Source of the DNA: Clytia hemisphaerica
Taxonomy: Eukaryota > Cnidaria > Hydrozoa > Leptothecata > Clytiidae
Length of the DNA stretch: 64,000 nucleotides
Direction: 5' to 3'
NCBI GenBank assembly: GCA_902728285.1
Contig: CACVBU010000598.1
Coordinates: forward strand, 1,082,203 to 1,146,202
This document shows, one piece after another, positions 44,686-56,332 of the stretch. The notes below the pieces were generated by a model. That model searched no databases. It worked only from the letters and a program-made list of their open reading frames with translations, and was not told where the DNA came from. Positions within the stretch are counted from its first letter, which is position 1, and every line of letters begins with the position of its first letter. The position numbers were made by a program, and so were the translations under genes.

Positions 44686-45652
44686 AACCAGAACATAAAA
44701 TATCAAAAACTAGACTGTGAAATAGTTTACAGCCTGGATATCCAGGCTAGTTCAAAGTTTAAGAGCGCTGACCGTAGTGAATTCTTAATATTTCCCTCTT
44801 ACAAATATAAAGTTCTACTTGATGTAGCCCACAAAACTATGGTATGTTATACATAATCTGTTAGGCCAATTATCCGTGAGTCTGAAAATTTAAGAATCGT
44901 AATGAAAAAGTTTGATGAGGAAGAAAATGAAGACTTTTGCGTCTTGCGAGGAAGAGTATTTCAACTTTGAAGTGATAATTTTCGGCGAAGAAAAAACATT
45001 TTGAAAATTTTTTTGCGGTAGATGGTGTATCTTTGACCGAACTAAAATAAGTTTTTCGGAAAATTTGCCTCAAAATCTTTAAAATAATGCTTTTTGACCA
45101 ATTTTCCATCCCAATTTTCCATAGAAAAACAGCCATAACTTTTGATGCATTGATTTAGAAAATTTTTCTGAAAAATTTAAAACAGTTCAATTCTTTGCGG
45201 ACTAAAAAGGTTCATTACCCATTAACACTTTTTATAAAAGAAGGTGATGCGACATATTATTAACGTCTTTTTAAAGTGCATAACGTCATTTTTGCAATTA
45301 GATTCTTAATTACTCTGAAGGGATTTGATTAAAAAGCAATTTATAAAGGCTATTCTTTGTTAAAAGTGTTAAAGAACCTAACACATAACTTTTATGTTCA
45401 AATACTAAAATCAATTTTCCGACTATGGTCAGAGCCCTTAAAGGGTTAAAAAAGGCCTTTGTCGCTAAATATTTGTCCCCTCCCTCACCTTTCAAGCATA
45501 TTTAGTGGGTCAAATTCGTAATTTGCTCCCGTAGGCGAATAAATCCAATATAGTGTGCCAACATATAATCTGGCATTTCACGGAACGAGGTTCACCCCGG
45601 GAGTAGCGTCACTGACATTCTGAATTATATCTTTGTTTTTGGGTTTTTATAG

Positions 45653-45751
45653 TTTTGCTGGCACATTCGAAAACTATTGCTCAAATTTGGATCCAATCAT
45701 CCCAGATCGTTCGTTATTGAAAAGTATTTCTACAAACACCACCCGGAAAGG
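45653..45751 (+). other. Possible orphan exon
   Basis: Between TTTTTATAG and GTAGGT, one frame is open: FAGTFENYCSNLDPIIPDRS... Composition is coding-like, but no family recognised. Could pair with the open piece at about 46660-46751 (ETLSETKVDILSEWTSVSN, donor GTAATA). No start or end found. Confidence 0.25.
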
Positions 45752-48453
45752 TAGGTAAATGTATTCCTTAGAATTTTCAAGTTTCATCGTCTGAGGAAAT
45801 CCCCTCGGTAATAATTGGGGGTAAATTGAAACCGAAATTTGCTGACTTCATACGAGTTTCAAAATCATTAATTCACCTAATTCATTGTGCTAGAAAAAAG
45901 GGGAAAATGCCAAAATAACATCTTCATCTCGCCTCGATGTGGCAAATTTCTAAGAAGTGAACAGCCTTAAAATAACGGGCAAAGTTTTTTTCCTACCACA
46001 AACAAAACCATTGAAAATGTCCATAACGTTTTTTTTATTACAATACCTAAAATTTGGCTGAGGCGGATGTGCTTATTTTTTTAGCAATTTTCAGCCTAAA
46101 ATGTTCTTAAATGCATTCTTAATTTTTCAGACTACTCTAAATCGAAAATATCATGCAAAAAAAAGAGCACTTAAAATTGGTAAAATTTGGACAATATTTG
46201 ACTCTCGATTTAAAAAAAATGCTTGAAAAGAGGAAAAAATTGTAGTTTCTCGTCATTTTTTTACCAAACTGAGGCTGGGCATGTTTTTACGATGTTCTTA
46301 ATTTTTCAACGGATTTCAGCCTCAATGTTCTTATAAACTGGGTTCTAATAAAAAAAACGTGTAACAGGCCGGCATCTTTTGTTAGTAAAAATTATGAAAA
46401 GTCAGGGAATTAAGTTGGTTTTATTTGCCGATCTATGGACCTCCCTTTTTAAAAATACCATCCAAGATTGTTACAACAAATAATAGAACTAAAATCTGTG
46501 TCAAAAGGTGTGCAGTGTTTTTATTTTTGGCCACAACTTTCCAAACAGTTGTATAATAAAAAAATTGGTATCATTGGGAAGATAATATTTGAATGTGTTT
46601 ACATTTTCCACCAATTATTTTTTTTTTAATTCGTGCATGAAAGTGAAGCTGAATACGTTACATATATTTGTTAAAATTGAAACCCTGAGTGAAACAAAAG
46701 TTGACATTTTAAGCGAATGGACTTCGGTTTCTAACATCTGGTCAATATGTGCAATAGCTGGTAATATCATTTAAGTCAATTTGATCATGTTCAAAATATT
46801 CAAACAGTGCAGGGGCTGTTGCGAAATCAATGAGTCAATAAATCATTGTCAAACTATAAAAAACTCAAACTGTTACATTTTACACTAATCGAACAAGCAT
46901 TCCCCCACTGCGTCATAAGGATACACATTACAGTATACCCATCAATCAGTGCGTCTGTTCAAAGAATTTTGGGATATCAACCCACTTTTTTTTCGAACGA
47001 AACTCAGACTCCTTCCAATCTTCCCTTTCCTGAATTCAATGTTAAATTTTTTTTCTTCTAATAATGTCCATTTTCTTTCCTTGGAGAGTAGTCTTACCTA
47101 AAGAGAGCTGAAGAGACACGAATCTCAAATTGGGAGAAAGGCGGAGAACGGAGATCTATGCTAGTTACACTTTAATAAGATCGAGAATATTTTGAAATCC
47201 GCCGCTTTTACAATAATAGTACTCATAGTTAGAATCTTATTGTAATTCAGCCCTTTCTCAAGAATGAATAATAATAAGCCCCCCAGCAGACCTTCAATTC
47301 ACGCAATCACACAAATTTTCGTATCCAGGAGGTTTGAAGGAAATCTTGAATTGGTTGATAAATGTCCTGAACAGGTGTTTTGAGTGAAGGTACTGAGAAT
47401 CCGGAGCTCATTAATTGTCTTTGTTTAAAACTTAACTTGTGCACTCGGAAATCGTTAAAAGAAGTTTTCCTTCGCCATTTTTTATACAACTCCTACACCA
47501 GCTAACTTTTCATCAATAATTTTCCGGCAAATAAAGTCAAACCCACATTTACAGTATACAAGTCAAGGAAAATTACAACATACTAATTGATCCTTTCTTA
47601 AACTACCTATTCAGCAATATTTTCTGGTATTTAGTATATTTTATGTTGAAATTCGAAACAGCTGAATAATCCCACAACAAATACGTAAAACATACTACTT
47701 TATACCCACTTAAACCCCGAAACCAAATTGTCATTAAACTGCTCAGCTCAGACCTTTGAATCTTACTTATTACGTTATTACATGATAATTTTTATCATTG
47801 TTGTCTTATAAAGATTATCTCTGAGGGTATTTAAAACCGGTTTTGAAAGTTTAAATATTACGTCATGTCATGTGAGTGAGAAAGAAAAGTGTTCCTCTGA
47901 AAGTTATGGAGTTGTCAGCTTTAAAAATAGTTGTCAATGTGAAGTAATTTTTCTCCAACGCATGCAATCTTAGAGCCTCTCTTCCATCCGAACGCTTTAC
48001 CTTGCTCATTTTCTAGAATTTATTTATCCGTTTGTCCTTTCTCACATCAGGAATTTCTAGGTAGTTATGTCCCAAAAATCGATTCTAAAAAGCACGCTTG
48101 CGCATGTTTATCTTACCCAAGCTTCTGCGCTCAGCTTTCCACTATTCACAGCTGGGTAGTATCTATTTTCTTGTTTCAGAGAGTCAAGATTGATAAACGG
48201 GCTCATTAAAATTACAGTGTTTATTTAGCATCATCATAAATCACAACTCGAACATTCAACCATTAAAATTACGTTCAGATTTTCCGACTTTTTGTAAATG
48301 CAACTTACTATGAACTTCCTTCCTTTCAATCTTATTGTTGCGTTTACTAACCATTCAATTTTTCTGGTTGTTTTCTGGCTAAATCCCATAACGCTGTTCA
48401 AATGCTCCAAGTCGTCAAAACAGAAACTAGGGGTTCCCAGTTTAAATTCTCAC

Positions 48454-48716
48454 TATAGACCTTTCCCTATCAAGTGATCAATTTTGTGACGTCATCTCAA
48501 AAATCATGTTTACATGAAAATGAGGCGGGGTATGGGAAATGATCGGAAGTTTACAAAATAAGAGGAATTTTGTAGAAAACGAAAGTGAAATATCTTTTGA
48601 TCAAATGGAACAAAATTTTCAGGTATTTCTCATTAGACCAAAACAAACTGAACTGTGATATATAAGATTAATCAAAATTTACATTTTACAGAAGTGGGTT
48701 TCGGGAAAGGTCTATT
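48454..48716. mobile_element. Short-TIR element
   Basis: TATAGACCTTTCCC at the left and GGGAAAGGTCTATT at the right, inverted, 263 bp apart. Interior non-coding. Confidence 0.55.
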
Positions 48717-49058
48717 CCATCTGTATGCTTGCCCTCAGCCGAGGGTAGTTCACGGTCATATTTAGGACGTTGAAGAGACATAGTTTTGACGTTCTTTAAA
48801 TGATCTGATATTGTGGTGGCGTACTGGCGACGACCCACGTTCAAAGCTCTAAAAAGGTGGCAACGGAAGAGAGTTTTTCTTTGATGTGCGAAAAGACTTT
48901 CTGCGAAACTTTTTAGGATATAAGGCAAAAAAACACTTTTAACTCCATATCTTTCAGAATGTGCGTCAGAAGAAAGTTCTATATTAAGTTCCAGGTACCT
49001 CTCCACGTAGTGTAGCAGGCTAGACGACTAATTAGTAGAAATAAAGCAAAAAGTAAAG

Positions 49059-49359
49059 GCTTGGGGACACGAGAAGTTTTTTTCGCGTTGATGCAATGCA
49101 ACATGCTTTATCCCATCAACACAAGAAAAAAAGTGCGTGTGAAAAAAAGTCTCATGGTTTCTTTTTTGGTTTCATGGGACAAAAAGTGAGGGAAATACCC
49201 AAAAGACACGCTGATTTTGTCCCAGGGACAAAAGTGAGACAAGCACAAATGTTATCAATTAAGAAAAATGGAGTGGAGACACGAGAAAGCGTTTCAGGTT
49301 GGTGGGATGGAGCATGTTGTATTGCACCAACGCGAAAAAAACTTCTCGTGTCCCCAAGC
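49059..49359. mobile_element. Foldback MITE, copy 2
   Basis: Same family as 38018-38283: left CTTGGGGACACGAGAAGTT then CGCGTTGATGCAATGC; right GCACCAACGCGAAAAAAAC then TTCTCGTGTCCCCAAG. Better preserved ends than copy 1. About 300 bp. Confidence 0.87.
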
Positions 49360-49995
49360 TTTAATGGAGGGAAAATTTTTAAAACGACTCCAGTCTATTC
49401 GCCACGTGATTAGATTGTTACTATTTCCTTCTGGGTGGTATTTGCTTTTTCGTTCAAGAGAAATTGATAAATGACTGTGATGTTTATTTTAGCATCATTA
49501 AAAATCAACAATTCTTGCAACAATTAACCTTATTTAAATTACGCTTAAATTTTCCGGTTTTCGTAAACACAACGCTTGTGTTTTTTCCTACCACAATTTC
49601 ATTTTTCCTGTAAATTCGTAAAGAAAGAAAAAAATTCGCGTTGGATATCCTTTCCATTTCACCATAGAATGGGCTCTTGTTTCTTTTCTGAGGATGTTTT
49701 CGTTTATATTGAATCGAAAAGATTTTTAGAAATATTGGAACGGGGTTTAAGAACGCATTGTCAGGATATGAAAAGAAACGATTATGAATTTTAACGGACA
49801 ATTTCTTTTTAATTTTTCTTTGATGACTTTAATGTTCCTGTTGTTTTGCTCTCGATGAATAACGATGTCATCAATATAGTTATGTAAAACGAACGATTTT
49901 TAATCACCCATTAAATATTTGATTTGTTTACTTGCGTTACTATTGAACGCTGCGTCCGTCTTGTGCGCCCTGGCCTTTTTCCACCATGGAATTCC

Positions 49996-50258
49996 TACCA
50001 TTGAGTTTCAAGCCCTAAGGGCTAGAGGTGAAACTTTAACCCTTCTCATGCAAGAGAAATTGAAGCCACTTATTTCCCATCCAAAACGCACATAGAACAC
50101 GCCGTAATCATGACGACGGATTGCATCTAGCGGTTTCTTTGTTTTGATAGATTTAAGTTTCAATCTGGCGCGCGGGCGTTCTGGATGGGAAATAAGTGGT
50201 TTCATTTCCCGTCCAGGAGTTTCGCCTCTAGCCCTTCGAGCTTGAAACTCAATGATTC
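49996..50258. mobile_element. Foldback MITE with ~40-bp termini
   Basis: Left CCATTGAGTTTCAAGCCCTA then GGGCTAGAGG; right CCTCTAGCCC then TTGAAACTCAATGATT. Inner arms CACTTATTTCCCATCCA and TGGATGGGAAATAAGTGG also pair. A lone similar terminus lies at about 61432-61466 (CTCTAGCCCTTC then AAACTCAATGG). Confidence 0.75.
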
Positions 50259-50389
50259 CTACCTTTCTTTCACAACTCTTAACTTTGGCTTGCTTTTCAC
50301 CATAAACTTTTGACCAGGATGATCTTTTCATAATCTATTTCCATACGAAACATATAGTCTTTGCAAAGTATGCACGTACACACGGCCCC

Positions 50390-50970
50390 CATTTTCATCT
50401 TAGGGATATAGTCCGTGCCAAGTCTGGTTAAGGTCAAAAGGGATTGAAGAGACCTTCAAAGTCTTACCTTTCATAATTACTTTCATAAAATTATAATCTT
50501 TGCAAATTATGCACGCACACGGCCCCGCTATACAAAGCTCCTTTTTTTCATCCTAGTGAAAATGGTCCGTGTCAAGTCTGGTCAAGGTCAAAAGGTTTTG
50601 AAGAATTATTACTCTTCAAAATACTTTCAAAAAAAGTATTATCTATTCAATTACACTTACTCGCTAACCTTGCTAGGCAAAGGTCTTACTTTCATCCTAG
50701 GAAAAAAGCTCATGCCAAGGTTAAAAGGAAGTGTAGAATTCATTTTTCATAAAGATATTATATTTGCAAAAGATACAAGACTTTGATATACAAAGCTCCT
50801 ACTTTCATCCTAGGGAAATAGTCCATGCCAAGGTCAAAAGGGAGTTCGGTATTTGTCAACGTCTTATTTATTATACACTTATACAAGGCCTCGCCATACA
50901 ACGCCCCTACTTTCATCCTAGGGAAATAGGCCTTGCCAAGGTCAAAGGGAGTGCAGGATTTGTTTTACGT
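50390..50970. repeat. Degenerate tandem repeats around CATCCTAGGG
   Basis: The block TTCATCCTAGGGAAATAGTC, then TGCCAAGGTCAAAAGG, recurs in diverged form at about 50395, 50548, 50692, 50804 and 50912; spacing shrinks from ~150 to 108 bp. Non-coding. Confidence 0.75.
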
Positions 50971-51672
50971 ACACAACGTTGTTATTGGATATCCGTTGGT
51001 ATGAATTCTATCCGATTCATTGCGTGGTCATATCTTTTCTTTCATTTAATTCACATCTAATTTCATTAATTAATTATCACGCATTCTTTGAATACGGTGG
51101 TTTAGGGTCGTTCGCCAAACAAAATTTTCTGTTTCCACATTTTATGAACTACACTAAAATACAAACAAAAGACTTAAATTTAATTTGCAGTTCTCGAATT
51201 TTGGACCGATAAGAATCACATTGACGTCAAAGCGACTTATGATAAAATTTGTTTGTTCATATGCCAGTCATTCTTTTTTACTTAAGCTCCGCAGAATTTA
51301 ATTCGTTCTGCGCAAATTCATCAACTATTTTGATTTATGGTGCGTGTTTTGTAGTCCGCGTTTCTGTTCCTTAATTTTTCGCATACTTTTAGTCTGGCTC
51401 ATCAAAACATTGCAAGTTTTTCTTGGCATTGGAATTTTCGTTCTTTTCCATTAGAATGTTAATAACCAACAGAAAACCTCAATTCTAACTTAAAGTAATA
51501 TCGTGCAATACCGAAATCAGTCGATCGGACGATTCCACAAATATAACTTTCATAGCATAAATTTCTCACACACTTTCTAAAGATTGCATCATTAATCTTC
51601 CAAATTTTTATACATCATAACATCATTGAGTCACAAATATTTGCAGATATGAGCCATTCTTTTCCTGTCCAT

Positions 51673-51829
51673 CCCAGGAATATTGACGTATTTTTGGGCC
51701 AACCCTTTTACATGGTTTTCAAACACATCATCTCTAAATCCCAACCCCAGGAATATTGACGTATTTTTGGGCCAACCCTTTTACATGGTTTTTCAAACAC
51801 ATCATCTCTAAATCCCAACCCCTTCCACT
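51673..51829. repeat. 78-bp tandem duplication
   Basis: Two adjacent nearly identical copies starting CCAGGAATATTGACGTATTT and ending CTCTAAATCCCAACCC; they differ by one T. Confidence 0.95.
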
Positions 51830-52747
51830 ATCCGGAACCAACCCTTCGAGCATCCATGATAAACCATTAAGTATCCGGTACAAAGTCAATTAGAGAGAGT
51901 AATCACAGATTTATTATTGATTTGATGCCAATTAACATCCTTGTTTTTGAGAGATTATTATTCAAATACACTGATTTTTTACATTGGTAGGGTACAATAA
52001 ATAACAAGCTAAAATTCTTCACGAAGATGTCTTTCCTAAATCTGTAACATTTGGTTAATTTTTACTGATTTACACTTGTTTTGCAGCTTTTAGACAACCC
52101 TGCATCAATACCCCTCCTGTTTCCTGGTGCTCACTATTTCCTTCCCCTTCCTTTTCGACGTAACGAAACGAAAAAGATGATCAACATTCCAATATAGTGA
52201 AAGAATTGTCATTATCAACTGTAGTATAAGATCAACGAGCGGAGGCGGTAGAAAGAAGAACATATTTCTGAAAGCGCTCGTAAAAACTACTAGTCTATAG
52301 ATACTTTTTCGTTAGAGGATCAGCAGAAGCCTAAAAAACTACTTGTATCTGGAACCGATTATAAAACCTAACCACGGATATTTCAAAGAAAGTGTAAATA
52401 GACACAATATTGCAACTCACCAATCGCGATATTGAAATGAACGATTATCTTTCTACTAATGGGTTCACTCATTAATGTAATGTGATTAGCTGAAATAGCC
52501 ACGCCTCTCGTTCAAATGTTTTTTACGTTCAATATTGGCTTCAATCGAAAGATGCCACCAACACACTGCACTCTGATCTCTTTTTTATTGGAGCATCAAG
52601 AAAACCACAGATAAAGTTTCTTCTATCATATTATTCATCATTAGATCTCTCTTAGATTTTCTGAAATCTCGATATCAATATTACTTCGAACGTCAATTCA
52701 TGTTTAATCCCGCACACATATAGTCGAACTACGACACGAACGACAAT

Positions 52748-52935
52748 ACACCTTTTCGATCGTAGTTGCACGGGCTTTTTTTTGTCCGCTTTATCCCACT
52801 AAAACCGTCCCAATCCTTTTTTGACGCATTTTTCCATTGTCTATATGTGCGAAAAAAGGACTGGGACGGTTTTAGTGGGAAAAGCGGACAAAAAAATGCC
52901 CGTGCAGCATTGGTGGCTACAGTCTAAAAGGTGTA
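52748..52935. mobile_element. Palindromic MITE
   Basis: ACACCTTTTCGA and TCTAAAAGGTGT at the ends; long arms GCACGGGC, TTGTCCGC, CCCACTAAAACCGTCCCA on the left mirrored on the right. Each arm about 60 bp, with a ~20-bp centre. Confidence 0.82.
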
Positions 52936-55650
52936 TTTTCAGACTAGAAAATTAATACCTGAGAAATGAGATCTTCGTGTTTATGGTCCGTTTATGAACG
53001 ATTAGGATTTTATCATGAGTTATCTATGGAGAGAAAGTCAGAATTTTCAAAATAAAGGATGGTCTCTCTGACCAGACATTGACCCTGTGCTCGCAACACA
53101 ACAAAGCCAGCAAAAATATCTAACCTGACTTTTGCGCTTTGAAGTTTCATTCTTTTGTCTCCTCTCCAATGACCTATCCCTAGATGTTAGAGAAATATTG
53201 TAGTTCTGAAAGCTTGATTTATTTATATGCCTAAAATGCACTTTAAATTCGTTGTTAATATTTCTGGCGCTACAACAAGTAGTATAAGAAACCGTTGACC
53301 ATTTCCTAGATATTTTCCCACAAAAAGTAAGTAAATTTAGGAAAATGTCATGTTGATGTTTTTGGGCATCATCACCAGGTAAAAACCGGTTAGAAAACCA
53401 GTTTAGCAAGATTTTCAGTCGAAATTTGCTGCGTTAGATACTCGTCTTACTAATACGTCAAGACGGTGTCGATGAAAAAGACAACAATTATCTCTTTCTT
53501 TGGTTTTGAATACGTAACTAGATTCAGATAAAAGATTAAGTTACGCGGATTAATGTTTTAATCCCGAAAAAGTTTTTGGAAAACTTAGTATTATCGTCTT
53601 AAAGAAGTCTTGTTGACCTACTTCCATTCACTCAAAGATTTGACTACTTTTTTACAAGGGGTCCTCTTGAAGCCTAACCCAGGAAGGAATTCTTTTTCGA
53701 GTTTGTTGAGTTAATTAAATGCATGCATGTTTATACTTTTGATGGCCTCCATTCGAAGTGCCAGTGTATCAAAAAAGACGTTTTTCCAAAAGGATTTTCG
53801 AAGAATTTTTTCGATTTATGCTGCATGTGTACAATTCGTCATCAAAAAGATGGAATAGCTTAAAGGTCGAATTTAAAATTTCGAATTAAGTATTCTTGCC
53901 GTCGAAGCCGAAACAAAGATCAATTTAAAGTACGCCCAAAAAGTTAGCAAAAAGGCCACAAAAATTTTTTTAATGGATGTTTGTTTGGGCGGGAATGTCT
54001 TTCTATCCCAGGACACAAATTAAAAGAACATAACCATTTTTATACTCGAGCTTTAACATACCTCCAACTGTCTCTACCCTCACTTTTCTCAGTCACTGAT
54101 ATGAAAAACTCCAGGCCACCACCTGATTCACTTAAAATCAATCTACGGAAAATCCTAAGACTTTTCTATTAACAGTTAGTGCATTTTAAGTTTTGCATAT
54201 TTTTCAAACGCCTCCTACGGATAAACAATCAGATATTATGCAGTGGTTCTAACTCAACCACACCTCAAAAAATGTTTTCGAACAAAGTTTTGTTTTCTTG
54301 TATTGTTTCCAAGGCCGCATTCTTGAAGAGTGTTTTTATGGAGCAGTTAAATTGTCATTAATACAAACTGCCTACGACCAAATCAAAATCGGGGATAAAA
54401 TCTCACTTAGCAACTGAGAATGGAAAATTAAAAACGGTATGTAATAAAGAGCATGAATGAGATGACCTCATTTTTTAACCATCTACTTTATTTTTTACTT
54501 ATTTCATCATATTTTTTATTCTATTAACCGTTATATGGTTTTTAATACAATGTATCGATTTAACATTTCTATGAATATTAACAGTGTTTTATAAAACGTA
54601 AAGCTGAAACGCGCTTAAATTTTGATGACATCATTTTTTACTTATAATACTTTGACAAAGAAAAAAATCAGGACAAAAATACGTCATGAAGTTTAGCCGC
54701 AAGATGATCTTTATCACTCGTTTGTTCCGTCAGATCATAGATTGCTCCAGAAAATACACCCTATAGCACCGTGTGCAGACAATGCTGCCCCGTTCAAATT
54801 TTCAACCAGACACATACACAGCAACACAATTTTTTTAAGACCATGATGGTTAAATTTTAGCTCACATAATGAGGAAAGAATAGAAAGCTCAGGTTAGATT
54901 TACTGGTTCTTATAAATACAAGTGTATAGACCATTTTCCTCAAGTTTTGTGACTTCATAGATTCGGATCCAGTCTTTTGATTACGATTTTAACGGTATAG
55001 ATGTATTCGCTGGCATTCAAAAATGTAAAGACACATTTTTTCATCATTGTCAATCAGAAATTAATGCAAAGTTTGCGAAAATTCCGAAAATGTTACCATC
55101 TTTTACCTCCACTTTAAAATTATTGGCTATCAAAGTTCGTCAAAAGTCACGTTTTGTCTGGTGACATCACATAATACTCCTTGTGTATTTTTGCACACTT
55201 TTCATCCTTGGACATCAACCAGGAACTAAACAGAATTAAATCCTATGTAAATTTGGATTATCAAAAAATTAATCTTTAAAAGTTGAGAAACAAATCATTA
55301 AGTCTAAATTTAGGGATTTATGGAAACAAAAACGTTATTTTTGTAAAATTTTAGTCTCTCAAAGTAAAATTTGGTCCAACTATTTTATTTTTAGTACAAG
55401 TCACTTTTCAAATAGATCAAGCCCCCACTCTCTTTGGAAATTTGGTTGTAAACATGAATTTACGTCAATAAGGGATCAACTATTCAAATTCTAGTTTTTT
55501 GATACGTCAAGGTTTAGAACAGAGGGTACTGTTTGCATATGAAAATGGTCCAATGAAAGGATCGACACCCTATTTTATTATCTGCCTCATACTAACCCCC
55601 TTCTTGGTACAATAGCAAGTTTATGTATCTACCCTTTTGAGGACGGATGG

Positions 55651-55797
55651 ATGACTGAAACGACTTCTGACTCGCATAGCTATGACGGTAAAAGTGCTGA
55701 TTTACCGTCGTCCTCAATCAATCAGGATCCAGAAAAATCAAAAGCTAACCCTCTCCGTCGCAAAAAAAGCATGCATAAACTTGCTAATCGGTCTAAT
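55651..55797 (+). other. Possible isolated coding first exon
   Basis: ATG followed by 49 codons of soluble, Ser/Lys-rich composition (MTETTSDSHSYDGKSADLPS..., later NPLRRKKSMHKLANRSN) and a GTAAAA donor. Codon style looks coding, but no family recognised and no matching downstream exon found. The intronless aminotransferase 535 bp away has its own in-frame stop upstream, so it is not the next exon. Confidence 0.3.
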
Positions 55798-56287
55798 GTA
55801 AAATTGTGCACCCCCACCCACACATTCCTCTTTTTGAGCTCGTTATGTCGCAAAATTTCTTCATATTCTACAAATTAATTATTGATTAAAGGCCGGGGAG
55901 CCCATTTGAAAAATCTGTAATCAATGTACAATTAATTATCAAAAGTTGCATCAATTCTTGACAACCCACCCCCACTCCCTCCAAAAATTAGGAAACGCCG
56001 CCCAAGCAACTTAAGTTTTAAGCAGCAAAAAGGAGTAATATACTGTAGATTTCGAAGAGACTTTCAAATAAGGAAGTACATGCTGTAAATCTAAATGAAA
56101 ACAAAAGCAAGTTGTTCTTTTTTTTTCTTTGCGTGGTCTCATTATTTAATATGATTTGTCAACATTAAACAATTAAGATCAGGATGATTATCTTGGTATA
56201 ATTTATTCACCAATTGATAAGAATTTCTCTCTCTCTACTTAATCTCTTTTCTATTCATCTTAATCTCCTAATGTTGTTCAGAAACCG

Positions 56288-56295
56288 TATAAAAG
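56288..56295 (+). promoter_or_regulatory. TATA box of the ACCS-like gene
   Basis: TATAAAAG, 45 bp before the ATG at 56333. This places the start of transcription about 15 bp before the ATG, giving a short leader; alternatively translation begins at the second ATG, 56402. Confidence 0.6.
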
Positions 56296-56332
56296 GAACT
56301 TTAGCGTGGAGTGAGAAATCAATTCAAAGCAA

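Larger units (their letters stand above)
43088..55650. other. Gene-poor stretch with repeats
   Basis: No complete gene recognised. Contents given separately: inverted-repeat elements at 44300-44685, 48454-48716, 49059-49359, 49996-50258 and 52748-52935; degenerate tandem repeats 50390-50970; a 78-bp duplication 51673-51829; isolated exon-like segments at 45653-45751 and about 46660-46751. Confidence 0.6.

Noticed and set aside
48686-49006. 106-residue open frame on the minus strand
   Set aside because: Begins at GTG, no ATG context, overlaps a MITE terminus, and resembles no family I know.
53047-53409. 120-residue open frame on the minus strand
   Set aside because: No ATG at the start, no recognised motif, no splice context; left as unexplained chance or remnant.
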